Notes: generated from the sequence alone by a model not told the origin. Counted from the stretch's first letter, positions 33,181-41,691 are shown. The stretch is DNA of 42,150 bases from Fibrobacter succinogenes (GCA_902776765.1 CACYRP010000042.1:1-42150), one strand, 5' to 3'. Numbers and translations are program-made.

Positions 33181-34338
33181 ATGAAAAAGAATAAGAAACC
33201 GGTGATTCTCATCACTGGGTATTTGGGCTCGGGCAAAACGACCCTTTTGAACAACCTTCTCAAGCAAGAGAAGAGAAAAGTAGCCCTCATCGTTAACGAT
33301 ATGGGAAGCATCAACGTCGATGCCGAAATTCTCAAGAAGAACGGTTCGAATGTGACGGAATGCCCGATGTTCGAACTTCAAAATGGTTGCATTTGTTGCA
33401 CGTTACGCGACGAATTCATTCAACAAATTGAAAAAATTTCCAACCTCAGTTCTGTCGAAGTCGTTTTTGTCGAAGCCTCCGGCATTAGCGATCCCGGCGC
33501 CGTCAGCGCCAGCTTCCTCGCTAACGAAGAAGACAACCCGAATACGAATGTTTACTTGACATCCATCGTCACGGTTGTTGACGCCGACAGAATCTACCGT
33601 GAATTTTTGAGCGACTTGAAGCAGAGAAAAGAAGCCAAGGACAGTCTAGCAGAGAAATACGACCTCTCGCAAGAAGAAATTTCGACGCTCATTGTGGACC
33701 AGATTGAGTTCTGCAACTTTATCATTTTGAACAAGTGTGATTTACTCAGTGCAGACCAGCTCAAGGAAGTGGAATCCATCGTTCGCGATTTCCAGCCTCG
33801 CGCCCCGATTATCCATTCGGTCAACGGCGACATCGACATTGAAAAAATCATGACGACAAAGCCGTTCAACTATGACCAAATTGATTCCTCTTCGGCAATT
33901 CAAAAAGCTACGGCTAGCCTTACGCAGCCAGGTCGCAAAAAAGAAGGTTGCGTTGACGAATACGGAATTTCGTCATTCATTTTCGAAGCGAGAAAACCGT
34001 TCAACAGAGACCGTTTTATGGAATTTGTCAACAATCGTTACCCATCGCAGCTCATCCGTTCCAAAGGCTACATTTGGTTCTCGGATGCAAGCAAAGATGT
34101 GCAACTCTTTGAACAAGCCGGCAGGAATTCATCAGTACTGCCCGTTTCGTACTGGATTGATGCACTGCGCGAAGACGTTAAGCAATCGTACATCGCCGAA
34201 AATCCAGAAATCAAAGAAAACTGGGACACTCAATTTGGCGACCGCGAAAACCAAGTCGTATTCATTGGCAAAGGCTACAACAAGGACGACATCATCGTCG
34301 AGCTTGAAAAATGCCTTGACGAAAGAGCGTTCGCATAA
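33181..34338 (+). CDS. COG0523 (CobW/ZNG1-like) GTP-dependent zinc metallochaperone
   Basis: The 385-residue GTPase shows Walker A GYLGSGKTTLL (residues 13-23), the metal-binding CxCC motif GCICC (Cys70, Cys72, Cys73), switch region EASGISDPGAV, base-recognition NKCD (184-187) and a CobW C-terminal domain (ISSFIFEARKPFNRDRFMEF, then KGYIWFSDASKDVQLFEQAG). Proteins of this family beside Zur are thought to deliver zinc to client enzymes when zinc is short. AAAGGA precedes the ATG by five bases. It is the second gene after zur and should be derepressed with it. No cobalamin genes are nearby, which argues against a CobW role. Confidence 0.9.
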   Translation: MKKNKKPVILITGYLGSGKTTLLNNLLKQEKRKVALIVNDMGSINVDAEILKKNGSNVTECPMFELQNGCICCTLRDEFIQQIEKISNLSSVEVVFVEASGISDPGAVSASFLANEEDNPNTNVYLTSIVTVVDADRIYREFLSDLKQRKEAKDSLAEKYDLSQEEISTLIVDQIEFCNFIILNKCDLLSADQLKEVESIVRDFQPRAPIIHSVNGDIDIEKIMTTKPFNYDQIDSSSAIQKATASLTQPGRKKEGCVDEYGISSFIFEARKPFNRDRFMEFVNNRYPSQLIRSKGYIWFSDASKDVQLFEQAGRNSSVLPVSYWIDALREDVKQSYIAENPEIKENWDTQFGDRENQVVFIGKGYNKDDIIVELEKCLDERAFA

Positions 34339-34375
34339 CGCGTCAAAAGTTCAGATTTGTGATATAAAAAGCGCG

Positions 34376-34396
34376 GCCTCTCCAATTCGGAGAGGC
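34376..34396. terminator. Intrinsic terminator between convergent genes
   Basis: The stem GCCTCTCC / GGAGAGGC (34376-34383 and 34389-34396) is followed on the minus strand by CGCGCTTTTT and on the plus strand by TTGTCTT. It serves the GH53 gene best and perhaps the COG0523 gene as well. Confidence 0.75.
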
Positions 34397-34417
34397 TTGT
34401 CTTGTAAAGGTCATCGC

Positions 34418-35926
34418 TTAATAAAATTCTTCAAAGGCCTTTGCATTAGCATAAAGATCTTTACCGCGCCAGTCAAAAAGTCCCGAGCCCCACGCACCGC
34501 CGATTGTCGGTTCCCAGAAAAATGTTCCAATCCAGTGGTTCATGCCGCTAATCATTTCGCGAGTCTTTTTGCGAGAGCCATCGAATTTGTAATGATTGTC
34601 GGAATCGCCGCCATTGTATTCGGCTACAATAAATTCAAGTTTGGAATACTTGGATGTCAAGGAATTGAACAAACTTTTCCAATTGTCCGGAGAGCCATCG
34701 CCGTATGCGGTATAAGCCGAAAAGCCCATCACGTCGGCGGGGATTTTATATTCGTCAAAGATAACTCCCATCCACCAATTGACCGTTGACGCTTGACGAA
34801 TGCGTTCGATGTGGAGCACCGTTTTCGTTGTCGGAGAGACTTCCTTGACGGCCTTGATGCCTGCATTGAAATACTTGGCGGCATTTGCCTTGCCTGCGGC
34901 AGTTCCCATATCGCCATTAACGGAAGTCGCCGCCTTATCGACGCCATTTCCCCAGCAGTCCGTTTTGCTGTTCGGCTTATGGATCAAAATGCCAGGCGTT
35001 GTTTCATTGCCAACCTGCACCATGTCCGGCGTTGCCCCCGCATTCTTGAGAGCAAGCATCAAATCCTTGGTGTATGCGTAAACGGAATCCGCCATTGCAT
35101 TGGCATTATTCACGCCGCGCCAGCGTTCGGGAATAATTTGTTTACCAGGATCCGCCCACACATCGCTGTAATGGATATCCACGAGGAGCCCCATGCCAGC
35201 GGCTTTGACTTTTTTCGCATAGGCTACAACATGATCTTTGTCGCCATACGCTTCGGCATCGTGACCGCAGCCACTCGCCGCATAGCCGTACTTTGCCTTT
35301 GGCGATACAAACGTGCGCAAACGAATGGAATTGAATCCATGATTTTTTAAGATGGTAAAGATATCGCTTTCCTTGCCATCGACATCGTAAAACTTTGTGT
35401 TATTTCGTTCGTATTCCTGGACTTCGGAAATATCCGCGCCGTTGAAAAAGTCGATTTTTACAGGTTTGGCTGATGATGAAGATTCCGGATCAGGTCCGGA
35501 ATGACGAGAAGAAGACGATGAGGACGATTCCGGATCGGGTCCAAAATGTTGAGAAGAGGATGATTCCGGATCAAGTCCAGAATGACGTGAAGAAGACGAA
35601 AGTTCCGGATCAAGTTCGGAATGATGCGATGAGGAAGAAGACGTTTCAACAGGCTCAACGTCTTTACTGCTACTGGACTCGGCAAATGAGCTGGTTGGAG
35701 AGTTTGTCGAACTAGAAGAATCATAGACTTCATTCAAGGCAGCGCTACTCGATGAAGAGCTTTGAACTGCAGACGAAGTCAAGGTATTACTGTTACTGGA
35801 TTCTTCGTGGCTATCGCTACTCAGAATGACAGCAGACGACAAAGCCGAATCGTCGCCACAGCCCTGCGAAAGAATCGCAAACGACACACACGCTAAACCA
35901 ATAAAAGAACTTTTTAGAATACTCAT
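34418..35926 (-). CDS. GH53 endo-beta-1,4-galactanase lipoprotein
   Basis: The 502-residue lipoprotein has lipobox ILSQGC (Cys about 23), a very long Ser-rich linker to about residue 155, then a GH53 barrel. The barrel shows DISEVQEYERN, GFNSIRLRTFVSPKA, LLVDIHYSDVWADPGKQ, the acid/base Glu in VQVGNETTPGIL, and a nucleophile candidate in FIVAEYNGG; it ends GAWGSGLFDWRGKDL. GH53 enzymes cut beta-1,4-galactan side chains of pectin, complementing the pectin locus at 15921-25193. The linker at 35481-35626 carries four copies of a 26-base palindromic repeat, giving HSGLDPES-like peptides. The gene is divergent from the methyltransferase at 36053 across 126 bases. Only a weak ribosome site is visible. 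Confidence 0.92.
   Translation of the reverse strand: MSILKSSFIGLACVSFAILSQGCGDDSALSSAVILSSDSHEESSNSNTLTSSAVQSSSSSSAALNEVYDSSSSTNSPTSSFAESSSSKDVEPVETSSSSSHHSELDPELSSSSRHSGLDPESSSSQHFGPDPESSSSSSSRHSGPDPESSSSAKPVKIDFFNGADISEVQEYERNNTKFYDVDGKESDIFTILKNHGFNSIRLRTFVSPKAKYGYAASGCGHDAEAYGDKDHVVAYAKKVKAAGMGLLVDIHYSDVWADPGKQIIPERWRGVNNANAMADSVYAYTKDLMLALKNAGATPDMVQVGNETTPGILIHKPNSKTDCWGNGVDKAATSVNGDMGTAAGKANAAKYFNAGIKAVKEVSPTTKTVLHIERIRQASTVNWWMGVIFDEYKIPADVMGFSAYTAYGDGSPDNWKSLFNSLTSKYSKLEFIVAEYNGGDSDNHYKFDGSRKKTREMISGMNHWIGTFFWEPTIGGAWGSGLFDWRGKDLYANAKAFEEFY
35481..35626. repeat. Four REP-like palindromes in the GH53 linker
   Basis: Related 26-base units start at 35481, 35526, 35562 and 35601. The first holds the palindrome ATTCCGGA-TCAGG-TCCGGAAT. 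Spacings of 45, 36 and 39 bases are all multiples of three, so the reading frame is kept. In other frames they give the IPDLIRN and IPDQVRND peptides known from dispersed bacterial repeats. Confidence 0.85.
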
Positions 35927-36052
35927 ACCAATCCCATTGTCAATACGTCTTTTCGAGACTTTTAAAGTCCAACCACTCTAAAAATACATCTTAATCGCCA
36001 ATCCTCAAAATTTAAAATTGTAAAATTCCCGCATAAAAATTAAATTTCACGT

Positions 36053-37459
36053 ATGCTCAACGCGGAACTTCTTACATCGGCAAAAATCCAGGATTTCATC
36101 GAACTCGCGACCAAGAAAAAATTGGATGCGTTGCAAGTTTCGACGCATTTGGCCAAGGAATTCAGCAACGAAGAACGCGCCGCCATCATGGATTACATGG
36201 CACTCGTCCCCAAATTTAGAGACAAGTTCTTTGTCGAAAATTCTGGGAAATCCGCGAAAAACACGCAAGCAGCATTCCTCCTTTGCGACAAACTCGCTTT
36301 GGAACAGAGCACCGCCCAAGATATCGGGCGATGGAAATCAACACTTTGGGAACGTGCGCGCCAAGCGAACAGAAACGGCAACAGCGAAAACAGCAAAAAT
36401 GCCGCCCCCATCGTTCATGACTTGTGCTGCGGCATGGGCGGCGATTCCTTCTACCTGCCCAAGGACTTTTTGACCATCGGTGTGGACCTCGACGAAAACC
36501 GCCTTGAAATGTACCGCTACAACAACAAGGTCATGAGAGATTCAGACGACCACACCATTCTCGCCGACGTTCGCGAAATTGCCAAGCAAAACGATTCCGA
36601 GAGCGTAACACTCGCTCTGCCCAAAGCGGATTACTTCACAATTGACCCCGCACGCCGAGCCATCGAAGGCGAGAACCAACGCGACCACCGCAATCTCACG
36701 CCCACTTTCGAAGAAGTCATCGAGATTTCAAAGCATTACAAGGGCGGCATGGCGAAAATCCCGCCCGGATACCCCATTTGCGAAATCCCGCAAGGCACGG
36801 AAATCTTGTACATCGGCTCCCGCACGGACTGCCGCGAATGCTTAGTGCTGTTCGGCGAACTCGCCCAAAATCCAGACCATGTGCGCGCCGTGATGGTCGA
36901 TAAAACAGGGAACGAAATCGCTTGTTGGACGTTCGCCCGCGACGAGAAACGCGAAGCCCGCAATGAAAGCGAACAATCGCAATACGACCACAATTACGAA
37001 CTCGAAGGACGCGACCGCGTTTATCGCACATCGAGCAGCGAATCCGATTTGCCTCTCGGGGGCATTTCAAAGTTCATTGCGGAACCCGCACCTGTGCTGC
37101 TCCGCAGCCACCTCTTTGGAGTGGTCGCTCTCGCCCACGACGAAACAACGCACCTGATTTCGCCGGGCATCGCTTACGTGACGAGCGAAAAGCCGCTCCC
37201 CTCGCCCGCCTTCGCCAACTACGAAATTTTAGAATCGTCCGAGATTTCCACAGGCGCCGTCCGCGCGATGCTCAAATCGCACGACATCGGAAAGCTCACG
37301 CTCAAACTGCGTGGCGTCAAAGTCGATCCCGATCAAGAAATCAAGCGTCTCAAGCCCAAAGGCACGAACGCAGCAACGTTATTCTACACGCGCCTCGACG
37401 GCGAGAAAGTAGCGATTTTGACTTTAAAGACGAAAGAACGCTCGCCCAGCTCGCTATAG
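36053..37459 (+). CDS. SAM-dependent methyltransferase with THUMP-like domain
   Basis: The 468-residue protein has an N-terminal helical region, a class I methyltransferase core with SAM motif VHDLCCGMGGDSFYL at about residues 122-136, then TIGVDLDENRLEMYRYN and YFTIDPARRAIEGENQRD, and a C-terminal THUMP-like part (APVLLRSHLFGVVA, KLTLKLRGVKVDPD). This architecture is annotated as THUMP-like-domain methyltransferase and suggests RNA as substrate; the exact reaction is unknown. No Shine-Dalgarno precedes the ATG at 36053. The stop codon is itself the first triplet of a heptad array. Confidence 0.82.
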   Translation: MLNAELLTSAKIQDFIELATKKKLDALQVSTHLAKEFSNEERAAIMDYMALVPKFRDKFFVENSGKSAKNTQAAFLLCDKLALEQSTAQDIGRWKSTLWERARQANRNGNSENSKNAAPIVHDLCCGMGGDSFYLPKDFLTIGVDLDENRLEMYRYNNKVMRDSDDHTILADVREIAKQNDSESVTLALPKADYFTIDPARRAIEGENQRDHRNLTPTFEEVIEISKHYKGGMAKIPPGYPICEIPQGTEILYIGSRTDCRECLVLFGELAQNPDHVRAVMVDKTGNEIACWTFARDEKREARNESEQSQYDHNYELEGRDRVYRTSSSESDLPLGGISKFIAEPAPVLLRSHLFGVVALAHDETTHLISPGIAYVTSEKPLPSPAFANYEILESSEISTGAVRAMLKSHDIGKLTLKLRGVKVDPDQEIKRLKPKGTNAATLFYTRLDGEKVAILTLKTKERSPSSL

Positions 37460-37537
37460 ACGAATGACGAAAGGAAAAACTCTAACATCAATCTTTTATT
37501 ATCTTTCGTCTATCGTCTTTCTTCTATCGTCTAAAAA
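37457..37537. repeat. Heptad array with inverted arms, stop to start
   Basis: TAGACGA starts on the methyltransferase stop codon and is followed by ATGACGA (37464). After a 25-base gap the reverse-complement type CTTTCGT (37503), CTATCGT, CTTTCTT, CTATCGT and CTAAAAA runs to three bases before the ung ATG. The 16-base arms pair with two mismatches. Confidence 0.75.
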
Positions 37538-37540
37538 ATT

Positions 37541-38218
37541 ATGTCCGTAAAACTTGAACAATCTTGGCTGAACTTGCTCGCCGACCAGTTCGAACAGCCG
37601 TATTTTAAGCAAATTAAGGCAAAACTTTTGCAGGAACACGCGGAACATCACGTGGTGTATCCACCCGGACCGCAGATTTTTGCAGCCCTCGACTTTTGCC
37701 CCGTCGATAAAGTCAAGGCCGTCATCATCGGACAAGACCCGTACCACAATCCGGGTCAGGCTCACGGGCTTTGCTTCTCGGTGCCGTTTGGCATTGAACC
37801 GCCGCCATCCCTCGTGAACATTTTTCAGGAACTCCACGATGACTTGGGCATCACGCCTCCACCCCATGGCAATTTGGAAGGCTGGGCACACCAGGGAATT
37901 TTACTTTTAAACGCCTCGCTCACGGTGCGCGCCCACATGGCCGCAAGCCACGCCGGCATTGGTTGGCAACAGTTCACGGACACGATCATCCAAAGACTTT
38001 CGCAAGTCCGCGAAAACCTCGTCTTTTTGCTTTGGGGCAGTTTCGCCATCAAAAAGCAGGTGCTCATCGCCCCGAACCGCGGACACCTCATTCTTACCGC
38101 CCCGCACCCGAGCCCGCTCTCGGCATACCGCGGATTTTTCGGATGCAAGCACTTCAGCAAGGCAAATAACTATCTTATCAGCAAGGGGCTCGAACCCATC
38201 GACTGGAGCATTAAATAA
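37541..38218 (+). CDS. ung: Uracil-DNA glycosylase
   Basis: A family 1 uracil-DNA glycosylase of 225 residues that removes uracil from DNA to start base-excision repair. All family motifs are present: GQDPYHNPGQAHGL with the catalytic Asp about 66, LLLNASLTVR, LLWGSFA and HPSPLSAYRGFFG (189-201) with the catalytic His. Length matches the family. No Shine-Dalgarno is visible; the start region is occupied by a heptad array, so translation may depend on a leaderless or AT-rich start. Confidence 0.97.
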   Translation: MSVKLEQSWLNLLADQFEQPYFKQIKAKLLQEHAEHHVVYPPGPQIFAALDFCPVDKVKAVIIGQDPYHNPGQAHGLCFSVPFGIEPPPSLVNIFQELHDDLGITPPPHGNLEGWAHQGILLLNASLTVRAHMAASHAGIGWQQFTDTIIQRLSQVRENLVFLLWGSFAIKKQVLIAPNRGHLILTAPHPSPLSAYRGFFGCKHFSKANNYLISKGLEPIDWSIK

Positions 38219-38288
38219 AGTAGGAAGTAGACAGTAGGCTGTAGGAAGTGATTAGTGGTTAGTAAACAGTGGTTGGTGGTTTGGTTCG
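38219..38288. repeat. Heptad array (10 units)
   Basis: The longest regular array after 5645-5714. It begins AGTAGGA, AGTAGAC (38226), continues with AGTGATT (38247), AGTGGTT (38254) and AGTAAAC (38261), and ends GGTGGTT, TGGTTCG. It starts two bases after the ung stop codon. Confidence 0.9.
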
Positions 38289-38309
38289 GTAGTCTCGCCG
38301 ACCTTGTGT

Positions 38310-38345
38310 CATCCTGAGCGAAGTGTAACGGAGTCGAAGGATCCA
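38310..38345. repeat. REP-like dispersed unit
   Basis: It starts GTCATCCTGAGCGAAG and ends GTCGAAGGATCC, with a variable centre. It shares both ends with the unit at 13770-13802 read on the minus strand. Confidence 0.6.
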
Positions 38346-38390
38346 GTGAATTTAGACGAGTAAATAAAAAATATAGAAGGGAGAATATAT

Positions 38391-39533
38391 ATGTCCAAAA
38401 CGCAAACGCACAACGACAACATCGACAAAGAAGTCAACAGAAATAAGGTCATCGTAAGAACAAGCTTTGTCGGGATAGTCACTAACGTCATTCTCGCGAG
38501 CGTCAAGGCAATCATCGGCCTTATGGCAAACTCCATCGCCGTTGTTCTCGATGCCGTGAACAACCTCTCGGATGCACTCTCGTCCATCATTACAATTGTC
38601 GGCAACAAGCTCTCGCGAAAATTGCCCAACGAAAAGCACCCGCTCGGTTATGGCCGCATCGAATACCTGACCGCCATGGTCATCGCCTCTATCGTGATTT
38701 ACGCGGGCATCACCTCTTGCGTGGAATCCGTCAAGAAAATCATCCACCCCGAAGCAGCCGACTACTCCACCGTTTCACTTGTCATCATCGCCATCGCTGT
38801 GGTCGTAAAAGTCATTCTCGGGCGTTATGTGAAATCGCAAGGCGAACGCGTGAATTCCGGTTCGCTTATCGCCTCCGGCTCCGATGCTCTCTTTGACGCC
38901 ATCCTCTCCCTTTCCGTTCTCGCCTCGGCACTCATCTTCATTTTCACGGGTCTCTCGCTCGAAGCTTACGTTGGCGTTCTTATTTCCATCTTCATTATCA
39001 AAGCCGGCTTTGAAATGTTGAAGGACACCGTCAGCGACTTGCTCGGCAAGAAAAACGACAACGAACTCACCAAGCAAATCAAGAGCCTCATCCGCAGCGA
39101 AGAAGGCATCCACGGCGCATACGATCTCGTCATTAACGATTACGGCCCCGAAAAGAAGCTCGCCTCTGTGCACGTGGAACTCCCCGACACAATGACCGTC
39201 GCCGACCTGGATTCCCTCACCCGCAAACTCGAAAAGAAAGTCTATCGCGAAACAGGCGTCATCCTCACCGCCATCGGCGTCTACTCTTACAACACCAAGA
39301 ACGATGAAGCCGCAAAAATCCGCGACACAATTTCAAACAAAGTCAAGTCTCACAATTGGGCTCTCCAGATGCACGGTTTTTATGTGGATATCGAAGCCAA
39401 AGAAATGCGCTTTGACGTGGTCATTAAATTCGGCGTGAACGCCCAGGAAGCCCTCGATACAATCAAGAGCGAAGCAGCCCAACTCTACCCCGATTACAAA
39501 ATACAGGTTTCACCCGATATCGATTTGGGATAA
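38391..39533 (+). CDS. Cation diffusion facilitator, possibly a manganese exporter
   Basis: The 380-residue inner-membrane proton-coupled exporter has six predicted helices and a long cytoplasmic ferredoxin-like C-terminus (LASVHVELPDTMTVADLDSL). The CDF signature LDAVNNLSDALSS lies in helix 2, with HPLGYGRIEYL after it. Metal-site residues are Asn57-x3-Asp61 and Asp165-x3-Asp169 (GSDALFDA). Zinc CDFs carry His-x3-Asp in helix 5, while Asp-x3-Asp is typical of manganese CDFs, so Mn2+ is the likelier substrate by inference. The C-terminus is longer than usual, with a second half (HNWALQMHGFYVDIEAKEMR) resembling an extra regulatory domain. AAGGGAG lies seven bases before the ATG. It converges on the FISUMP gene at 39555. 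Confidence 0.9.
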   Translation: MSKTQTHNDNIDKEVNRNKVIVRTSFVGIVTNVILASVKAIIGLMANSIAVVLDAVNNLSDALSSIITIVGNKLSRKLPNEKHPLGYGRIEYLTAMVIASIVIYAGITSCVESVKKIIHPEAADYSTVSLVIIAIAVVVKVILGRYVKSQGERVNSGSLIASGSDALFDAILSLSVLASALIFIFTGLSLEAYVGVLISIFIIKAGFEMLKDTVSDLLGKKNDNELTKQIKSLIRSEEGIHGAYDLVINDYGPEKKLASVHVELPDTMTVADLDSLTRKLEKKVYRETGVILTAIGVYSYNTKNDEAAKIRDTISNKVKSHNWALQMHGFYVDIEAKEMRFDVVIKFGVNAQEALDTIKSEAAQLYPDYKIQVSPDIDLG

Positions 39534-39554
39534 AGCAAACAAACGCACTTTTCG

Positions 39555-40763
39555 TCAATTTTCCGGTCTTTTTCGCACGCAACGGATATAAAATTTTTTG
39601 TTTTCGACAGCGTAATCGTGGCTGAACTTTTCGCCATCGAATAAGATGGCATAAAGCCGGTTTTCGTCATCGTAACTCCACCAGCCCGTCACCATACCAA
39701 ATCCCTTATACCCTTTGTCCAAATAACCTGCCGGATATATCGTAAAGCCGACATCCTTATTCTCTTTAAAATCAAGGAACCAATCATCCTTCGAGCGAAG
39801 GTAAGCTCCATCCAAGCCGAAGCGACCAAACAAAGTCACCCAATCGCTCCTTCGCGGCAACCGCCAGTCCGCAGGGCAAGCCTCACGGGCATTTTCACCA
39901 TAAAGCCGCCCATGATTTTCGCAATGCATCTTTTTATTTTCGTAACACTCCTCACCCGGCATACTCCTATAAATATTTTGAGAAGACCACTCCATCGAAT
40001 CGATAATTATCGTTTTAAAATGCACCCCGGTAAGAGAATCCTTGTAGTACCCCAACTGCACAGGATTCAATTTTGCATAACCCAATCCATGCCAATTCTT
40101 ATCGTAGCACTGGTACATGTATCGGTTGACCCCTGTCATGATCTTTTTTCCATTCATGCCAAAAGTACACGGGAGCATGCGTCTCAAATTCAGAACAACA
40201 GTGTCCGCCGAAAACTCCACGGAATCCTGCAAAAAGTCGAGCGAATCTGCTACTTTTTTCAGCGTTCTATTTTCGCATAAATAAAGACCATTGTCTTCGA
40301 AGCCTATATACTTGTGGCCCGCAAGGCAATTCGTTTTATTCTTTGAAATAAAGGCTGTGCCCGTAAAAGCAATTTTATCCAAAAAAGACTTTGCTTCTTT
40401 TTTTTCATCTTTTTTGCAAGCCACAGATTTTCTTCCATCATATGCAAATTCACTATAAATCTTGCGGTCTTGTACATACGCAACTGAATATTCCTTCATA
40501 TACCCCACATGGTAAGAAGATGTCCAATATTTATAATTCGGAATATCTGCGGTATGAACAATGTAATTTTCCCATTCAAATTTATCCGGTAAATGATAGC
40601 CCTCCGGGCATGCATTCAACGCTTCGCCCCAACTATACGAACCATTAGGGAATATCCAATCCGCCGGAGCATTTGCTTTCGGATGTTCATCCTTGGCGTT
40701 TTCCCGATTTTCTTGACTACAAGCCAACAGCAAAAAAACAAATACGATTATCAGTTTTTTCAT
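39555..40763 (-). CDS. FISUMP domain lipoprotein with two modules
   Basis: The 402-residue lipoprotein (MKKLIIVFVFLLLACSQENR, Cys about 15) ends in a FISUMP-like module (CPADWRLPRRSDWVTLFGRF, DVGFTIYPAGYLDKG, GWWSYDDENRLYAI, YIRCVRKR). A shorter related half-module lies near the N-terminus (ACPEGYHLPDKFEWENY, YKYWTSSYHVG, SVACKKD). ATG 40763 was chosen because GGAG sits five bases upstream; GTG 40769 overlaps the previous gene's stop and is too close to that site. The start lies two bases after the stop of the upstream exported protein gene, so the two genes are coupled. The function of FISUMP proteins is unknown. Confidence 0.85.
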   Translation of the reverse strand: MKKLIIVFVFLLLACSQENRENAKDEHPKANAPADWIFPNGSYSWGEALNACPEGYHLPDKFEWENYIVHTADIPNYKYWTSSYHVGYMKEYSVAYVQDRKIYSEFAYDGRKSVACKKDEKKEAKSFLDKIAFTGTAFISKNKTNCLAGHKYIGFEDNGLYLCENRTLKKVADSLDFLQDSVEFSADTVVLNLRRMLPCTFGMNGKKIMTGVNRYMYQCYDKNWHGLGYAKLNPVQLGYYKDSLTGVHFKTIIIDSMEWSSQNIYRSMPGEECYENKKMHCENHGRLYGENAREACPADWRLPRRSDWVTLFGRFGLDGAYLRSKDDWFLDFKENKDVGFTIYPAGYLDKGYKGFGMVTGWWSYDDENRLYAILFDGEKFSHDYAVENKKFYIRCVRKRPEN

Positions 40764-40765
40764 AT

Positions 40766-41596
40766 TCACTCCAGTTCGACTTGATATTGTCCATCAACTT
40801 TTTTCACATTCAAAACATTATAAACGGGTTCTTTCCGTTCGTCAATCTGAATCCGGCAGCGGCCTGTTCCGCTCAATACAAATGTACCTGAAACATTTTT
40901 AGAATCACTAGATTCAACTTTCACAAAATTACATTTCGGTTTAAAACGTTGTTCGTTCGTGAGCAGAACCGCTTTGCGACCTTTATACGGAAACGGCAAT
41001 CTTTCCGCATACATAAAATCGCATCGATCCGCTTCACATTGTTTTACAAATAACGGGAATGGCAATTCAAAAAATGTGAATTCAGATTCATACGATTCAT
41101 CAGTTTCATGATTATGTTCAAGCGTAATGTTCCAGCGGCCCATCGCTTTGTTCACAACAGCCAAATACATCCGTTCGCGAGAATTAGACTCCCTGATAGA
41201 TATTGGGCAAACACCCGTTTTCTTGGGTTTCAACGCAACTGTTACAGAGTCAATTCCATAGACAGGTTCAACTTTCAAAAAATCACAGCCGGAACGTATC
41301 AAGCCTGGTTCGTACTGCCGAGCCATATTCCCGTAACGGAACGGAGCGTTGTACCGCCCCTTCGGAACATCACGCCCAAACCGCTTCTTGACATCTTCGA
41401 TGAACTCGTCTTCGAAATCGCAGCCATAATCATGCGGAAATATCTCGACACCGCGAATGCTCACCATGCATTTTTTAGAATCGCAGCTAAAAACCTGCAA
41501 CAAATGATCCGGAGAACGCCCGAACGAGGCGTAAGAGCCGCACGCCGCAAACGACGAGCCAAAAGAAATCAACAGCAAAGCAAAAGCGACAATCAT
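40766..41596 (-). CDS. Exported cysteine-containing protein with an internal duplication
   Basis: The 276-residue product has a signal peptide (MIVAFALLLISFGSSFAACG); Cys19 after FAA could also make it a lipoprotein, but the lipobox is atypical. The mature protein contains two related halves, about residues 32-160 and 180-276. Both have a leading Cys pair (VFSCDSKKCMV; VKQCEADRCDF), then SGCDFLKVEPVYG versus KPKCNFVKVESSDS, then TGVCPISIRES versus TGRCRIQIDERK, and a closing strand WNITLE versus YQVELE. This suggests a duplicated beta domain with two disulfides per copy. I recognise no family. It is the first gene of a two-gene unit with the FISUMP lipoprotein and may work with it at the cell surface. 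Confidence 0.75.
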   Translation of the reverse strand: MIVAFALLLISFGSSFAACGSYASFGRSPDHLLQVFSCDSKKCMVSIRGVEIFPHDYGCDFEDEFIEDVKKRFGRDVPKGRYNAPFRYGNMARQYEPGLIRSGCDFLKVEPVYGIDSVTVALKPKKTGVCPISIRESNSRERMYLAVVNKAMGRWNITLEHNHETDESYESEFTFFELPFPLFVKQCEADRCDFMYAERLPFPYKGRKAVLLTNEQRFKPKCNFVKVESSDSKNVSGTFVLSGTGRCRIQIDERKEPVYNVLNVKKVDGQYQVELE

Positions 41597-41691
41597 AACC
41601 TAATAACCTCAATAAACCACATTGCTAGTTATTCTACAAAATTTTCGCTCATCCTGAAAGGCAAACTAAAGAAAAATGACCATTGATAACA

